Source: Phytomonospora sp040655735
Lineage (GTDB): Bacteria; Actinomycetota; Actinomycetes; Mycobacteriales; Micromonosporaceae
Assembly: GCF_040655735.1 (NCBI RefSeq)
Contig: NZ_JBFAKK010000016.1
Span: forward strand, 62,001 to 126,000
Length of the DNA stretch: 64,000 nucleotides
Direction of reading: 5' to 3'
Shown: positions 1 to 8,113 of the stretch, one piece after another
How the letters are laid out: each line of letters opens with the position of its first letter
Position numbering within the stretch: position 1 is the stretch's first letter
Position numbers and translations under genes: made by a program
The notes under the pieces: generated by a model
Told to the model about the DNA's origin: nothing
The model's input: only the letters and a program-made list of their open reading frames with translations
Databases searched by the model: none

Positions 1-807
1 GTCTCAACGTGGGCTGGCAAGCAGGCCACACTCATCGATGCCGCGCGACTTCTGGAACGTGCTGCAACCGCCTCCGGTATCTCGCGAGGCGTCCGCGATC
101 GCACGCTCCAATGGGTCAAGCAAGAGAACCGTGCCTTGAAGCGTGCTGTCGCCGAGGTTTGCGCAAGCCAGACTTTCGCTCCACTACATCCCAGGTTGGT
201 CATCACCCGGCTCAGCTACCTCATGAATGACCGTTCTCGCGGCGAGGCTGATCCGGTCGTGGAAGAAGCTCTGCGGCGCGCGTGTCAGATGCTCGTTACC
301 GAGGCGCACCAGAGCAATGCGGTTCTAGCCTGGCTTGGTAGTGATGTGAAGGCAGAGAAGCCAGAGCTTCGGCAACGTGCCGCCCGACTGTTCCTCCCCA
401 TCGCCCAGGCACGATCCGAAGGGACCACGGCACCAGCTCTGATCGAGCAGGGCGAGACATCCGGCTCGGTTCAGGCGGCGCTGGTTCCTGTATGGGGAGG
501 TGTGCTTCGTGATCTCGAAGATGAAGAGATCCAACCGGCCTTCAACATCTGGATGGAGGCATGCACGACCATCGAGGTCGAGAACTTCGTCATCGGTGTG
601 CTCAGAGATGCGGTGGCAACCAACGTGATCGAGGCAGGGGAAGCCAACCAGACCGGCGCGCGATTGTCCTTCAGATGGAAAGCCGTTTCAACGCTGCCAC
701 CTGAGCGAGTAGCTGAGCTCGACGGGCGGTTGCTGGCCGCGCTACGAGACGGTGAAGCTGCAGTGGTGCGTCAGGCGCTCCTGGTTGGACAACAGGACGG
801 TGAATGA
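1..807 (+). CDS. Unknown helical protein, C-terminal part (5' end outside window)
   Basis: The frame is open from base 1, so at least 268 residues are the C-terminal part of a larger protein whose start lies to the left. I do not recognise a catalytic motif. The sequence looks largely alpha-helical, with a segment around a V-R-D-x-T-L-x-W pattern followed by a Cys and an HP-x-L-V-I-T-R-L-x-Y-L stretch. This resembles the helical C-terminal halves of large actinobacterial regulatory or NTPase-type proteins, but that is impression, not proof. The stop overlaps the next start as ATGA, so the two genes are probably translated together. Base composition is visibly less GC-rich than the host genes after 3.1 kb, which fits carriage on the integrated element. 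Confidence 0.55.
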   Translation, partial: VSTWAGKQATLIDAARLLERAATASGISRGVRDRTLQWVKQENRALKRAVAEVCASQTFAPLHPRLVITRLSYLMNDRSRGEADPVVEEALRRACQMLVTEAHQSNAVLAWLGSDVKAEKPELRQRAARLFLPIAQARSEGTTAPALIEQGETSGSVQAALVPVWGGVLRDLEDEEIQPAFNIWMEACTTIEVENFVIGVLRDAVATNVIEAGEANQTGARLSFRWKAVSTLPPERVAELDGRLLAALRDGEAAVVRQALLVGQQDGE

Positions 808-1517
808 TCAAGCGCTACATTCCCTGGTGGCTCAAGCCATGGACCGTGGACGCCAGCTTCTGTGTACCCAGTAGGGAACCCGGTATTGTCTTTGCGGTGG
901 CGCTCCACCTTGAAGGCCTCCGGCCACGGCGAATGGCCGAGCAGCATGCTGTCGCGTTCACCAGTGGACAAGCGGTTACATCCATCGTGGACGTGGCTAG
1001 GCGGTACTCGGTCCTGTGCGCGGATGCGGCCACTATTGCCGCCACGGCCGCTTGCCTGGCGGCACAACCCGAGAGGCGTGGCCTACGGGTTGACAAGGCA
1101 GAGGTTCGTCTTAGCAGTGACAGTCGAGGGCAGACCGAGACCCGGCACTTGGAGGTGCTTCGGCGAACAGCACAGATAGCCGGAGTTCGAGCCGCCTACG
1201 CAGCTGCTCAGGCGGAAGCCGTACGGCATGTCGTGCTGGACGATCACACCACTACCGTCGCGTATCTGCTTCTCACAGCGTCGGAAGGCACGAACCTTGA
1301 TACGGTGCCAGCCACCGCAGCCAAGCTTCGTCGCCACATCGATGACTACAGACCCGACGAGCGGTGGATTCGTGTCGCCGAGGCTCTCAACTCACTCACC
1401 AGCAGGAAGACTCCTGAAGAGATCAAGGAGATGATCGGGAACCTCGTCGACTGGGCCGCTGTCTATGACAAGAATCTATCGGAAGGTCTTCGATCAACGA
1501 TCGACGATGACCAATAG
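804..1517 (+). CDS. Unknown protein of integrated element
   Basis: This encodes 237 residues starting at an ATG that overlaps the previous stop by four bases (ATGA), so expression is probably coupled. The protein has no signal peptide and no clear membrane helix. It has an N-terminal beta-rich part, then an alanine-rich helical stretch around residues 110-160 and an acidic C-terminus. I do not recognise the family and assign no function. GC content is lower than in the chromosomal genes further right. With the upstream partial gene it forms a two-gene cargo next to the recombinase and could be an accessory or defence pair, but nothing in the sequence demonstrates that. Confidence 0.6.
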   Translation: MIKRYIPWWLKPWTVDASFCVPSREPGIVFAVALHLEGLRPRRMAEQHAVAFTSGQAVTSIVDVARRYSVLCADAATIAATAACLAAQPERRGLRVDKAEVRLSSDSRGQTETRHLEVLRRTAQIAGVRAAYAAAQAEAVRHVVLDDHTTTVAYLLLTASEGTNLDTVPATAAKLRRHIDDYRPDERWIRVAEALNSLTSRKTPEEIKEMIGNLVDWAAVYDKNLSEGLRSTIDDDQ

Positions 1518-1537
1518 GACGTTTGACGCTATCGGGA

Positions 1538-3004
1538 TCAGAGGCGTTCGAGGCTCTCCCGGAGGCTGGTGGGCAGGTCGAGGTTGACGGTCCAGGCTCC
1601 GGGTTGGAAGCGGTTGGGGCGTTCCAGGAGCACCTTGACTGAGATGCCTGCGTTGAGGAGCACGGTTCGGCGTTCGTCCCAGGTTGTGCGCTTCCACCAA
1701 GCGGTCCAGGTCTCGCCGGTTTCGCGGTACTCGTAGCGGGCCTTGCGGATGCCGACGGTGGCGAGGGCGGCGTACTCGGTCTCGTGGCTGGTGATGGTTT
1801 CCTGGATGATCTCGGCTTGGACTGGTCCCGCGTTCGTCTGGCGTTCGGTGAGGGCGCGGATGGCCTCGCGGAGTTCGGTCATTCGTTCGGTGTTGTCCTC
1901 GCCGGGGACGAAGACACGTTCGCGACGTGGGGCGTCACCGACCTCGTCGAGGAAGAGGTCTTCGACGTACCGATGGAGCCCTTCGGCGGGTACTGGCGTC
2001 GAGGTGCAGGCGTTGTATCGGACGGTCTTCCCCGAGCAGCGGTAGAAGAAGTCCTTTGAGTGGCCATTGCTGAACCTGTACAGCGGTTCGTCGCACTTGG
2101 CGCAGTAGACGAGTCGCAGCAGCGGCGCGGTCTGACGGGCTCGCTTTAGTGGACGTGCGGCATCGCGTACGGCTTCGTTGGCCTGCTTCCACAGTTCGGT
2201 CGTGACGATCGGATCGGCGCGTTGGAGGGGGAGTCCGTGTTCGTCGCGTAGGAGGACGAGGAGGCCGTCCTGCTTCGACTCGATCTGACCGAGCGCCGCC
2301 TTGCGCGTGACCATCACCTTGATGCTGGGGCCGGTCCAGCCCTTCTTTCCCTGTGGGGTGACGAGGCCGCGCTTGGTGAGGTCGGCGGCGACGGCGAGCC
2401 GGGGCTCGCCCTTGGCAACGCGGGTGAAGATCTCCTGGACGATCGTGGAGGTCTCAGGATCGGGTTCGAGGACGTACCCGTCACCATTGGGGTTGCGGAC
2501 CGCGCGGTAGCCGTACGGGACAGAGCCGCCACGCCAGCGGCCGACTTTCTGGAGCTGCTGGAAGGAGTCACGGGCGCGGCTGCGGATGGCTTCGAGCTCG
2601 CCTTCGGCGATGACGGCGATGATCGCGAAGAACATCCGGCCGAGCGGCGTGGACAAGTCGAAGCCTTCGGTGACCGAGACGAGGGTCTTGCCGTGGGCGT
2701 CGGCCCACTTGAGCATGTCGACGGTGTGGAACAGACGGCGGGAGACGCGGTCGAGGCGGTACGCAACGATAGCGTCGTAGCTGTCGGCCTTGAGGGGATC
2801 GGTCAGCCACGGACCGAGTTCGCGGCGCTCCTCGGGATGGATGCTGCCGGACACGTCGACGTCGGGAACGAACTCCACCATCGTGTGCCCGTTCGCGAGT
2901 GCCCACGCCTCGATCGCCTCGCGTTGGCGTTCGATGGACGTAGACTCTTCGGCGTCGCGCGACAGGCGACCGTAACCAAGTATCCGCACTTCAGAGACCT
3001 CCAC
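1538..3004 (-). CDS. Large serine recombinase / integrase
   Basis: This 488-residue protein has the order expected for a large serine recombinase. A resolvase catalytic domain covers about residues 6-150, with YGRLSRD placing the nucleophile at Ser15 and ERQREAI following. A recombinase domain covers about 160-270 with the typical PYGYRAV and VTPQGKKGWTG segments. A zinc-ribbon region around 290-350 has YCAKCDEPLY and a downstream YRCSG. A C-terminal helical tail completes it. Such enzymes insert and excise phages and conjugative elements at specific att sites without needing tRNA genes. It points away from the truncated ATPase gene and its start lies about 75-100 bp from that gene's break, the usual place of an att site beside an integrase gene. 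Confidence 0.93.
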   Translation of the reverse strand: MEVSEVRILGYGRLSRDAEESTSIERQREAIEAWALANGHTMVEFVPDVDVSGSIHPEERRELGPWLTDPLKADSYDAIVAYRLDRVSRRLFHTVDMLKWADAHGKTLVSVTEGFDLSTPLGRMFFAIIAVIAEGELEAIRSRARDSFQQLQKVGRWRGGSVPYGYRAVRNPNGDGYVLEPDPETSTIVQEIFTRVAKGEPRLAVAADLTKRGLVTPQGKKGWTGPSIKVMVTRKAALGQIESKQDGLLVLLRDEHGLPLQRADPIVTTELWKQANEAVRDAARPLKRARQTAPLLRLVYCAKCDEPLYRFSNGHSKDFFYRCSGKTVRYNACTSTPVPAEGLHRYVEDLFLDEVGDAPRRERVFVPGEDNTERMTELREAIRALTERQTNAGPVQAEIIQETITSHETEYAALATVGIRKARYEYRETGETWTAWWKRTTWDERRTVLLNAGISVKVLLERPNRFQPGAWTVNLDLPTSLRESLERL

Positions 3005-3029
3005 ATCGAGTGAAGCTCAAAACGCGCGG

Positions 3030-3110
3030 ATATTGATCTTGGTGTGGTGTAAATCGCGGAACCGCGACCCGGCGAGGTTCTAGGGAGCCATGCGGCTTCG
3101 GCCCGAGCCA
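3030..3110. other. Probable attachment-site junction (element/chromosome boundary)
   Basis: This gap lies between the recombinase start at 3004 and the first recognisable codons of the truncated ATPase at about 3105. The ATPase frame is open only back to a TAA at 3050, and the residues before about 3100 do not look like its family. GC content also rises to the right of here. I infer that the hybrid att site formed by the serine recombinase lies here. The core dinucleotide cannot be identified without the empty site or the other end of the element. Confidence 0.45.
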
Positions 3111-4360
3111 CGACCCGGGGACGCAATCCGGCAGCCGAGCGGGCCGACTCCATCGGCTCTGTCACCGGCCCGACGTTCACGAATCGCGAGCTGGTCTCCG
3201 GCTTCACGGCATCGGACTGGAACCAGGCGTTGCGTGCTCTCGCGCTGGCGCTGCCGGAGGACGTACCGAGTGTCGCGGTGATCGACGAAGTGCCGTGGCT
3301 CGTCGAGCAGGATCGTGAGTTCGAGGGCGCCCTCCAGGCGATCTGGGATCGTCACCTGTCGGCCAAGCCGGTAATGCTCATCCTCATCGGCAGCGATGTC
3401 TCGGTCATGGAGGCGCTCCGGGAACATGGTCGCCCGTTCTTCGGGCGCGCGGCGAGGCTGGCGGTGAACCCACTCCATCCTGCGGACGTCCAGGCCGTGA
3501 CGGGACTCGACGCGGCGGATGCGATCGACGCGCAGCTGATCACCGGCGGCTTCCCTGAGGTCGTTCAGTCCTGGGAGCCCGGCATGACCAGGCAGGACTT
3601 CCTCGACGCGTCGTTGACGAATCCGCTCTCGCCGCTGCTGATGTCGGGGGAGCTGACGCTGTTGAGCGAGTTTCCCGAAGCGGGTCGTGCGAGCGCGGTC
3701 ATCGGGGCCATCGGGAACGGCGAGCGAACGTTCTCCACCATCGCGGCCAAGGCCGGTGGTGATGCGGTGCTGCCCTCGGGAACCTTGAGCCCGATCCTGA
3801 ACAGCCTCGTCGCAAAGCGGGTCGTGGCCGTCGACAATCCACTGTCGACGAGGCCCGACACCAAGAACAGGCGATACCGCATCGCCGACCCCTACCTGCG
3901 ATTCTGGCTGGCGTTCCTCCAACGTGGACTGCCCCAGATCGAACGTGGACGTGGCGACCTCGTCACCGCCCGGGTCGAACGGTCGTGGACCGGTTGGCGA
4001 GGCAGGGCCGTCGAGCCACTGATTCGGGAGGCACTCGGCCGGATGCTGCCCAACGACGAATGGGACGGGACCGAGGTCGTCGGCGGTTGGTGGAACAGGC
4101 AGAACAACCCGGAGATCGACCTGATCGGCGCGGATCGCGCGCCCGTGGCGGGAACCGTCCACTTCGTGGGTTCGATCAAATGGTTCGGCACCGGCGTTTT
4201 CGGGCGACATGAGTACGACGAACTCGCCCGAAGCGTCCTGGCCGTACCGGGGACCACCGCCGAGACTCCCCTCGTGGCGGTATCCCGCTGCGGTGTCGCC
4301 CTAGGGCTTTCGCTTGCGGCGACATGGGGCCCCGAGGAGATCCTCGGGGCCTGGCGTTGA
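3080..4360 (+). pseudogene. 5'-truncated AAA ATPase with DUF234-type nuclease-like C-terminus
   Basis: The readable frame resembles the archaeal-type ATPase/DUF234 family. It starts around a TTRGRNPAAERAD segment and contains the Walker B-like VAVIDEVPWL and a sensor-like LILIGSDVSVME. A winged-helix region follows, and then a C-terminal PD-(D/E)XK-like part (NPEIDLIGAD ... SIKWFG). The N-terminal 60-90 residues that should carry the Walker A lysine are missing, because the frame is interrupted at the probable integration junction. A TTG at 3230 could start a shorter product, but it would lack nucleotide binding. I therefore call it a gene broken by the element. The missing 5' piece is expected beyond the far end of that element. 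Confidence 0.75.
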
Positions 4361-4430
4361 GCGTGTGGTGTCCGAGCGGGAGCCGCTGCCCGGCGAGCTC
4401 CCAGGTTCCAGGCCGCCTCACGAGGCCGGC

Positions 4431-5148
4431 TCACGAGGCCGGCGGCGACGGCGCGTGGGCCGGTTCGGTCGAGAAGCGGGCCGTGCGGGGGTCGCGCTCG
4501 TCGCCGAACCGCCGGGTCAGGACGCCGTACAGCTCGCGACGCCGGCCCTTGATCCAGCGGCGCCCGGTGGACATCGGCAGGAGTTCGAGATCGAGGTCGG
4601 CGGCGACCATGTCGTCGTCGGCCGCGTCGGTCTCGGTGAGGATGCGGCCGTAAGGGTCGATGATCATGGCGTTTCCGGTGCGCACCTCGTCATCGTCTCG
4701 GCCGATCCCGTTGCTGAAGACCACGAACACGCCGTTGTCGTGCGCTCGCGAGGGAAGCCATCGCAGCAGCCAGTCCCGTCCGCTCGGGCCCCGGATGGCG
4801 GCGCGGATCGCGTCGGGCTCGGTGTGGCGGGCTTCCCAGACCTCACGAGGAGTCGGCCGCATGCCGTGCGGACTGCGTGACGCGGTCCCGCCGGTCTGGC
4901 GAGGGCGGACACCTCGGCGACGGACGAGCCGTCGACCGGCTCGGCCAACCGCACCAGCTCTCACGGTCGTGGCGGCGCAGGTGCCAGTACCCGAGCAGGC
5001 ACATCTCCGGGAAGGCCACGAACCGGGCCCGCTGCTCGCTCGCCCTCGCGGTGAAGGCCCCGATGCGCGCGAGGTTGAAGGCCTTGTCGTCCGGGCGCGG
5101 TTCGCACTGCACGGACGCGACGCGCAGCGGATGGCGGTGTTCCGGCAT
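4431..5148 (-). pseudogene. Decayed carbon-nitrogen hydrolase (nitrilase superfamily)
   Basis: Pieces of one nitrilase-family protein appear in three frames. The N-terminus in one frame (from 5148) has PLRVASVQCEP and FPEMCLLGYW, giving the catalytic glutamate. A second frame then supplies VRLAEPVDGSSVAEVSALAR. The third frame resumes at QTGGTASRSPHGMR and runs to the stop with WLPSRAHDNGVFVVFSNG and MIIDPYGRIL. The first shift is consistent with one lost base near ESW/VRLAEP. At the second junction, about 80 codons normally holding the catalytic lysine and cysteine are absent. The product cannot be an active amidase or nitrilase. It lies directly beyond the broken ATPase, in a zone of gene loss. 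Confidence 0.8.
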
Positions 5149-5322
5149 GTCGAGTCTGCAGCTCGGCGGTCAGGCCGTCGCCGAGTTCCCCCGCTGAGCC
5201 GCTTCCTGGAAGTCGTCGACGATCTGGCCGACACGGCGTTGTCCACGGACATCGACGCGGGGTAGATCCGCGTCGATCCGGCTTAGCCTGGTGCCTCCCC
5301 TGGTACAGAATCGAGGACACCC

Positions 5323-5874
5323 ATGAGACGAGCGATGCCCTGGCGCAGGATCCGGGCCGCGGCGATCACCTTGATGGTCGCGGCGGCGGCGCTGGTCGCC
5401 ACGCCCGGGCAGGCCCTGGCCGCCGACTACTACTACGAACTCCCGTACCCCGCCGGTGAGTCCTACATGGTCACCCAAGGGCCCGAGGGAACCTACTCGC
5501 ACACCGGGCCCTACAACGAGTACGCGTGGGACCTCGGCCTCCCGGCGAACTACGAGGTCTCGGCCGCCCAGGCCGGGACGATCCTCGTCTCCGACTGGTC
5601 GCCGTACTGGCAGAACGGCATCGAGGTGCTCATCCAGCACTCGAACGGCACCTGCACCCACTACGCGCACCTCAACCGGGCCATCTACAACACCGGCGAC
5701 TGGGTTCCGCAGGGCCGCGTCGTCGGCTGGTCGGGCAGTACCGGGGCGTCGACGGCTCCGCACCTGCACTTCCAGGTCATCAACTGCTACAGCCGGGTCG
5801 GCATCCCCGCGACCCTCCAGGGCTGGACCCCGTGGACCGGGACCTGGCCGCAGAGCGTCAACTACTACGCCTGA
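5323..5874 (+). CDS. Secreted M23-type peptidase
   Basis: This 183-residue protein starts with a basic n-region, a hydrophobic core and a signal-peptidase site near GQALAA, so it should be exported by Sec. The mature part looks like a compact LytM/M23 metallopeptidase domain. It has a first-ligand region SHTGPYNEYAWDLGLP, then HYAHL and the family's HLHFQ near the end, providing the zinc and catalytic histidines. Such enzymes cut peptidoglycan cross-links or act as small extracellular lytic proteases. There is no separate wall-binding domain, so it is close to a minimal catalytic domain. It is monocistronic and ends just before a strong hairpin terminator. Confidence 0.82.
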   Translation: MRRAMPWRRIRAAAITLMVAAAALVATPGQALAADYYYELPYPAGESYMVTQGPEGTYSHTGPYNEYAWDLGLPANYEVSAAQAGTILVSDWSPYWQNGIEVLIQHSNGTCTHYAHLNRAIYNTGDWVPQGRVVGWSGSTGASTAPHLHFQVINCYSRVGIPATLQGWTPWTGTWPQSVNYYA

Positions 5875-5890
5875 TCAGCACTCCCGGCAC

Positions 5891-5919
5891 CGGCCCCGCC
5901 TGCTTTGCGGGCGGGGCCG
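5891..5919 (+). terminator. Hairpin terminator after M23 peptidase gene
   Basis: A perfect 10-bp inverted repeat, CGGCCCCGCC and GGCGGGGCCG, separated by 9 bases lies 17 bp after the stop codon. There is no U-tract, as is common for GC-rich actinobacterial terminators. Confidence 0.8.
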
Positions 5920-6129
5920 TGTACGACGTGCGAGCTCTGGGCGGGGTGGGACGGGGCTCGGCGCACACGATGGGTTCTCCTGGATGGGTGCGGATCGGCG
6001 GGCAGGATCTCGTGTGCTTCGCACTTCCCGGAGTGAGTGGACGCCGGAACCCGCGCCGCTTTCCTCGGACGTCACGCGTTCCGATCGCGGCGACAGCGGG
6101 ATCCAGAACGCCGGCCCCCGCTACCGCCC

Positions 6130-7224
6130 CTAACCCTCCACCTTGATCGTGTGCCCCCGCACGATCGCCGCCGCCTCGCCTGTCGTGCTCAGGGGCGGGA
6201 GGGCCATGGGGCGGGCGATGTAGAAGTACTCCAGAAACGTCGAACTCCGCACTCGCGACATCACCTCGATGGTGCCGTCCCAGTTCCCGCCGTCGGGACC
6301 GTTGGGGGCCCAGAGGTCCACGAGGGTGCCGGCGACCCGCCCCTGCACGGCCTCGCCGGTGGCCCAGGAGGTGGAGCCGTCGAGGGGTGCCTCGATGCCG
6401 TCCTCGTACACATACCTGTCGTCGCCGGAGGCGTAGGCGGCCAGGGCGTCGGGGAAGCCTTCGACCCAGGCGCAGGTGGGGGAGGTGTGCTCCTCGATGT
6501 AGTGGATCTCGCATCCGACGGTCTCGGGCAGCCAGTGCCCGTACAGCTGCCACTGGAACCAGTGGCCCGCCTCGTGGAGTATCAGGTGCTCCGAGTCGGG
6601 CATGTCCCCCGCCAGCACGACGAGCCCGGCCTCCTGGTCGAAGTACCCCGCCTCGTCATCGTCGGCGGGCGTCCACACCATGGTGAGGGGCTCGCAGTGG
6701 CCGTCGTCCTGCCGCCTCGTCCAGCAGGTGGAGTCGGGGTTGGCGCGCTTGTCGTAGAGCAGGTTGAGGGTGTCGACGATGCGCCAGGCGCCCGCGATCG
6801 TCTCCGGCGCCTCGAGCCGGCCCAGGTCGAGCTCTCCGAGGGGGGAGGGCGCGATGCCGACGCTCTCGAAGGAGTACTGCTGGCGGGCGGTCTCGTCGGT
6901 GACGACCTGCCAGAGCGCGCCCGACGCGGAGCGGAAAGTCAGGTGGACCTCGGCGAACCTTCCCCGGTGGCAGGCGCGGAAGGACCCGTCGGCGCCGGTC
7001 CTGCCCGTCGACAGCATCTCCACCGACCCGGTCGGCCCGCCCCACAGCTCCCAGTTGGCGTTGTGGGCCGGCGCGGTCGCCGCCGGCTTCTCCGGCCCGT
7101 CCTCGGCGTCGTGGAAGTCGTAGGCGAGGGTGCCGGTGAGGCAGAAGTCGTCCGGCGGCTTCTCCTTCGCGCAGGCGGCGAGGGGGAGCAGCAGCAGCGC
7201 GAGCGCTGCCCGGCGCAACGACAT
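6130..7224 (-). CDS. Lipoprotein with HExxH zinc-protease motif
   Basis: This 364-residue protein begins with a lipoprotein signal (LLLLPLAACAKE, lipobox cysteine near residue 18), so it is probably anchored to the outer face of the membrane. Near the centre it has LILHEAGHWFQWQLYGH, an HExxH zinc-binding motif. A downstream WVEGFPDALAAYASG segment could supply the third ligand. Several cysteines suggest disulfides. The pattern is that of a gluzincin-like metallopeptidase, although I cannot place it in a named family. It is encoded alone on this strand between the M23 gene and the Nudix gene. Confidence 0.68.
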   Translation of the reverse strand: MSLRRAALALLLLPLAACAKEKPPDDFCLTGTLAYDFHDAEDGPEKPAATAPAHNANWELWGGPTGSVEMLSTGRTGADGSFRACHRGRFAEVHLTFRSASGALWQVVTDETARQQYSFESVGIAPSPLGELDLGRLEAPETIAGAWRIVDTLNLLYDKRANPDSTCWTRRQDDGHCEPLTMVWTPADDDEAGYFDQEAGLVVLAGDMPDSEHLILHEAGHWFQWQLYGHWLPETVGCEIHYIEEHTSPTCAWVEGFPDALAAYASGDDRYVYEDGIEAPLDGSTSWATGEAVQGRVAGTLVDLWAPNGPDGGNWDGTIEVMSRVRSSTFLEYFYIARPMALPPLSTTGEAAAIVRGHTIKVEG

Positions 7225-7316
7225 GGCGGCGGCTCCTCTCGGTCACCTGCGACCAGTTGATCAAGCGCGCGGGTGTCCGGGGGCGCGAATCGGCCGACCA
7301 GGTCTGCGGGGCGCGG

Positions 7317-8012
7317 CTACCGGGCGCGGTACATGGGCGGCTGGAGCCGCACCGCGTCGCCGGCGCGGTAGAGGGCGGCGGGGCGTCCGCCGTCGCGGGT
7401 GGTCTTCTCGCCGGTGGGGGTCAAGAAGCCCTCGGTGCGGGTGATCTTGCGGTGGAAGTTGCGCACGTCGAGCTCGGTGTCCCACACGCGCTCGTAGACG
7501 CGCCGCAGGTCGGCCTCGGTGAACTCCGGCGGGCAGAAGGCCGTGGCGATCGTCGTGTGCTCCAGCAGGGCGCGGGCGTGTTCGAGCGCGTCGGCGAGCA
7601 GGCGGGCGTGGTCGAAGGCGAGCGTGCGGGCGCCGTCGAGGACGGCGGCGACCGGCACCCAGCCGGTGTCGTCGGCGTCGCCGCCGGCGGCGGTGGGCGG
7701 TGAGGCGGGGATGAGCGCCATGTAGGACAGGGAGACCACGCGCCCCCGGGGGTCGCGGTCGGGTTCGGTGTAGAAGCCGACGGGTTCGAGTCGCGCGTGG
7801 CCGTGGGGGATGCCGGTCTCCTCGGCGAGTTCGCGGTGTGCGGCCTGCTCGGCGGTCTCGTCGTTGTTCATGAATCCGCCGGGGAGGGCCCAGACGCCCT
7901 GGTGGGGTTCTATTCCGCGTTTGACCAGCAGGACCTGGAGGCGGTCGTCGCGCACGGTGAGGATGGTGATGTCCACGGCGATGTTCATCAGCGGCGGAAT
8001 GTAGGTCTGCAC
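7317..8012 (-). CDS. NrtR-like Nudix regulator / ADP-ribose-type Nudix hydrolase
   Basis: This 231-residue protein has an N-terminal Nudix domain with the intact box G-x5-E-x7-REL-x-EE-x-GI at residues 46-68. It ends in a winged-helix region (about residues 150-225, FTEADLRRVYERVW ... NFHRKITRT). That architecture is NrtR, a repressor whose Nudix fold binds ADP-ribose or related nucleotides and controls NAD genes. Unlike many NrtR proteins, all catalytic residues are kept, so it may still hydrolyse its ligand. It starts at a GTG, 14-18 bp from one palindromic operator, and faces the phosphorylase-fold gene at 8114 across a second one. Local auto- and cross-regulation is likely. Confidence 0.85.
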   Translation of the reverse strand: MQTYIPPLMNIAVDITILTVRDDRLQVLLVKRGIEPHQGVWALPGGFMNNDETAEQAAHRELAEETGIPHGHARLEPVGFYTEPDRDPRGRVVSLSYMALIPASPPTAAGGDADDTGWVPVAAVLDGARTLAFDHARLLADALEHARALLEHTTIATAFCPPEFTEADLRRVYERVWDTELDVRNFHRKITRTEGFLTPTGEKTTRDGGRPAALYRAGDAVRLQPPMYRAR

Positions 8013-8025
8013 GGCGCCACCCTAC

Positions 8026-8048
8026 CTTTCTGTCTGCTTGACAGTATG
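8026..8048. promoter_or_regulatory. Imperfect operator O1 of the Nudix regulator
   Basis: A core CTGTC-N5-GACAG (8030-8044) is extended by partly symmetric flanks. It has the same half-sites and spacing as the perfect palindrome 43 bp away. It lies immediately upstream of the regulator's GTG start, so it probably mediates autoregulation. Confidence 0.6.
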
Positions 8049-8072
8049 GCCTCGGCGGGCTAACTTCGAGGT

Positions 8073-8095
8073 ATTACTGTCACACCGACAGTAAT
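8073..8095. promoter_or_regulatory. Perfect palindromic operator O2
   Basis: ATTACTGTC-N5-GACAGTAAT is a perfect 9+5+9 inverted repeat ending 18 bp before the ATG of the phosphorylase-fold gene. NrtR-type regulators bind palindromes of this size. Two copies in one 101-bp divergent gap make this the probable control region of both transcription units. Confidence 0.72.
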
Positions 8096-8113
8096 GATCA
8101 CGCGGGAGGCGGC

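Noticed and set aside
3005..3110. A tRNA gene as integration target
   Set aside because: No tRNA-like cloverleaf or 3' CCA sequence is visible. Serine recombinases usually do not need one.
4660..5265. A forward open frame across the nitrilase remnant
   Set aside because: It has no domain-like sequence and lies antisense to recognisable nitrilase pieces.
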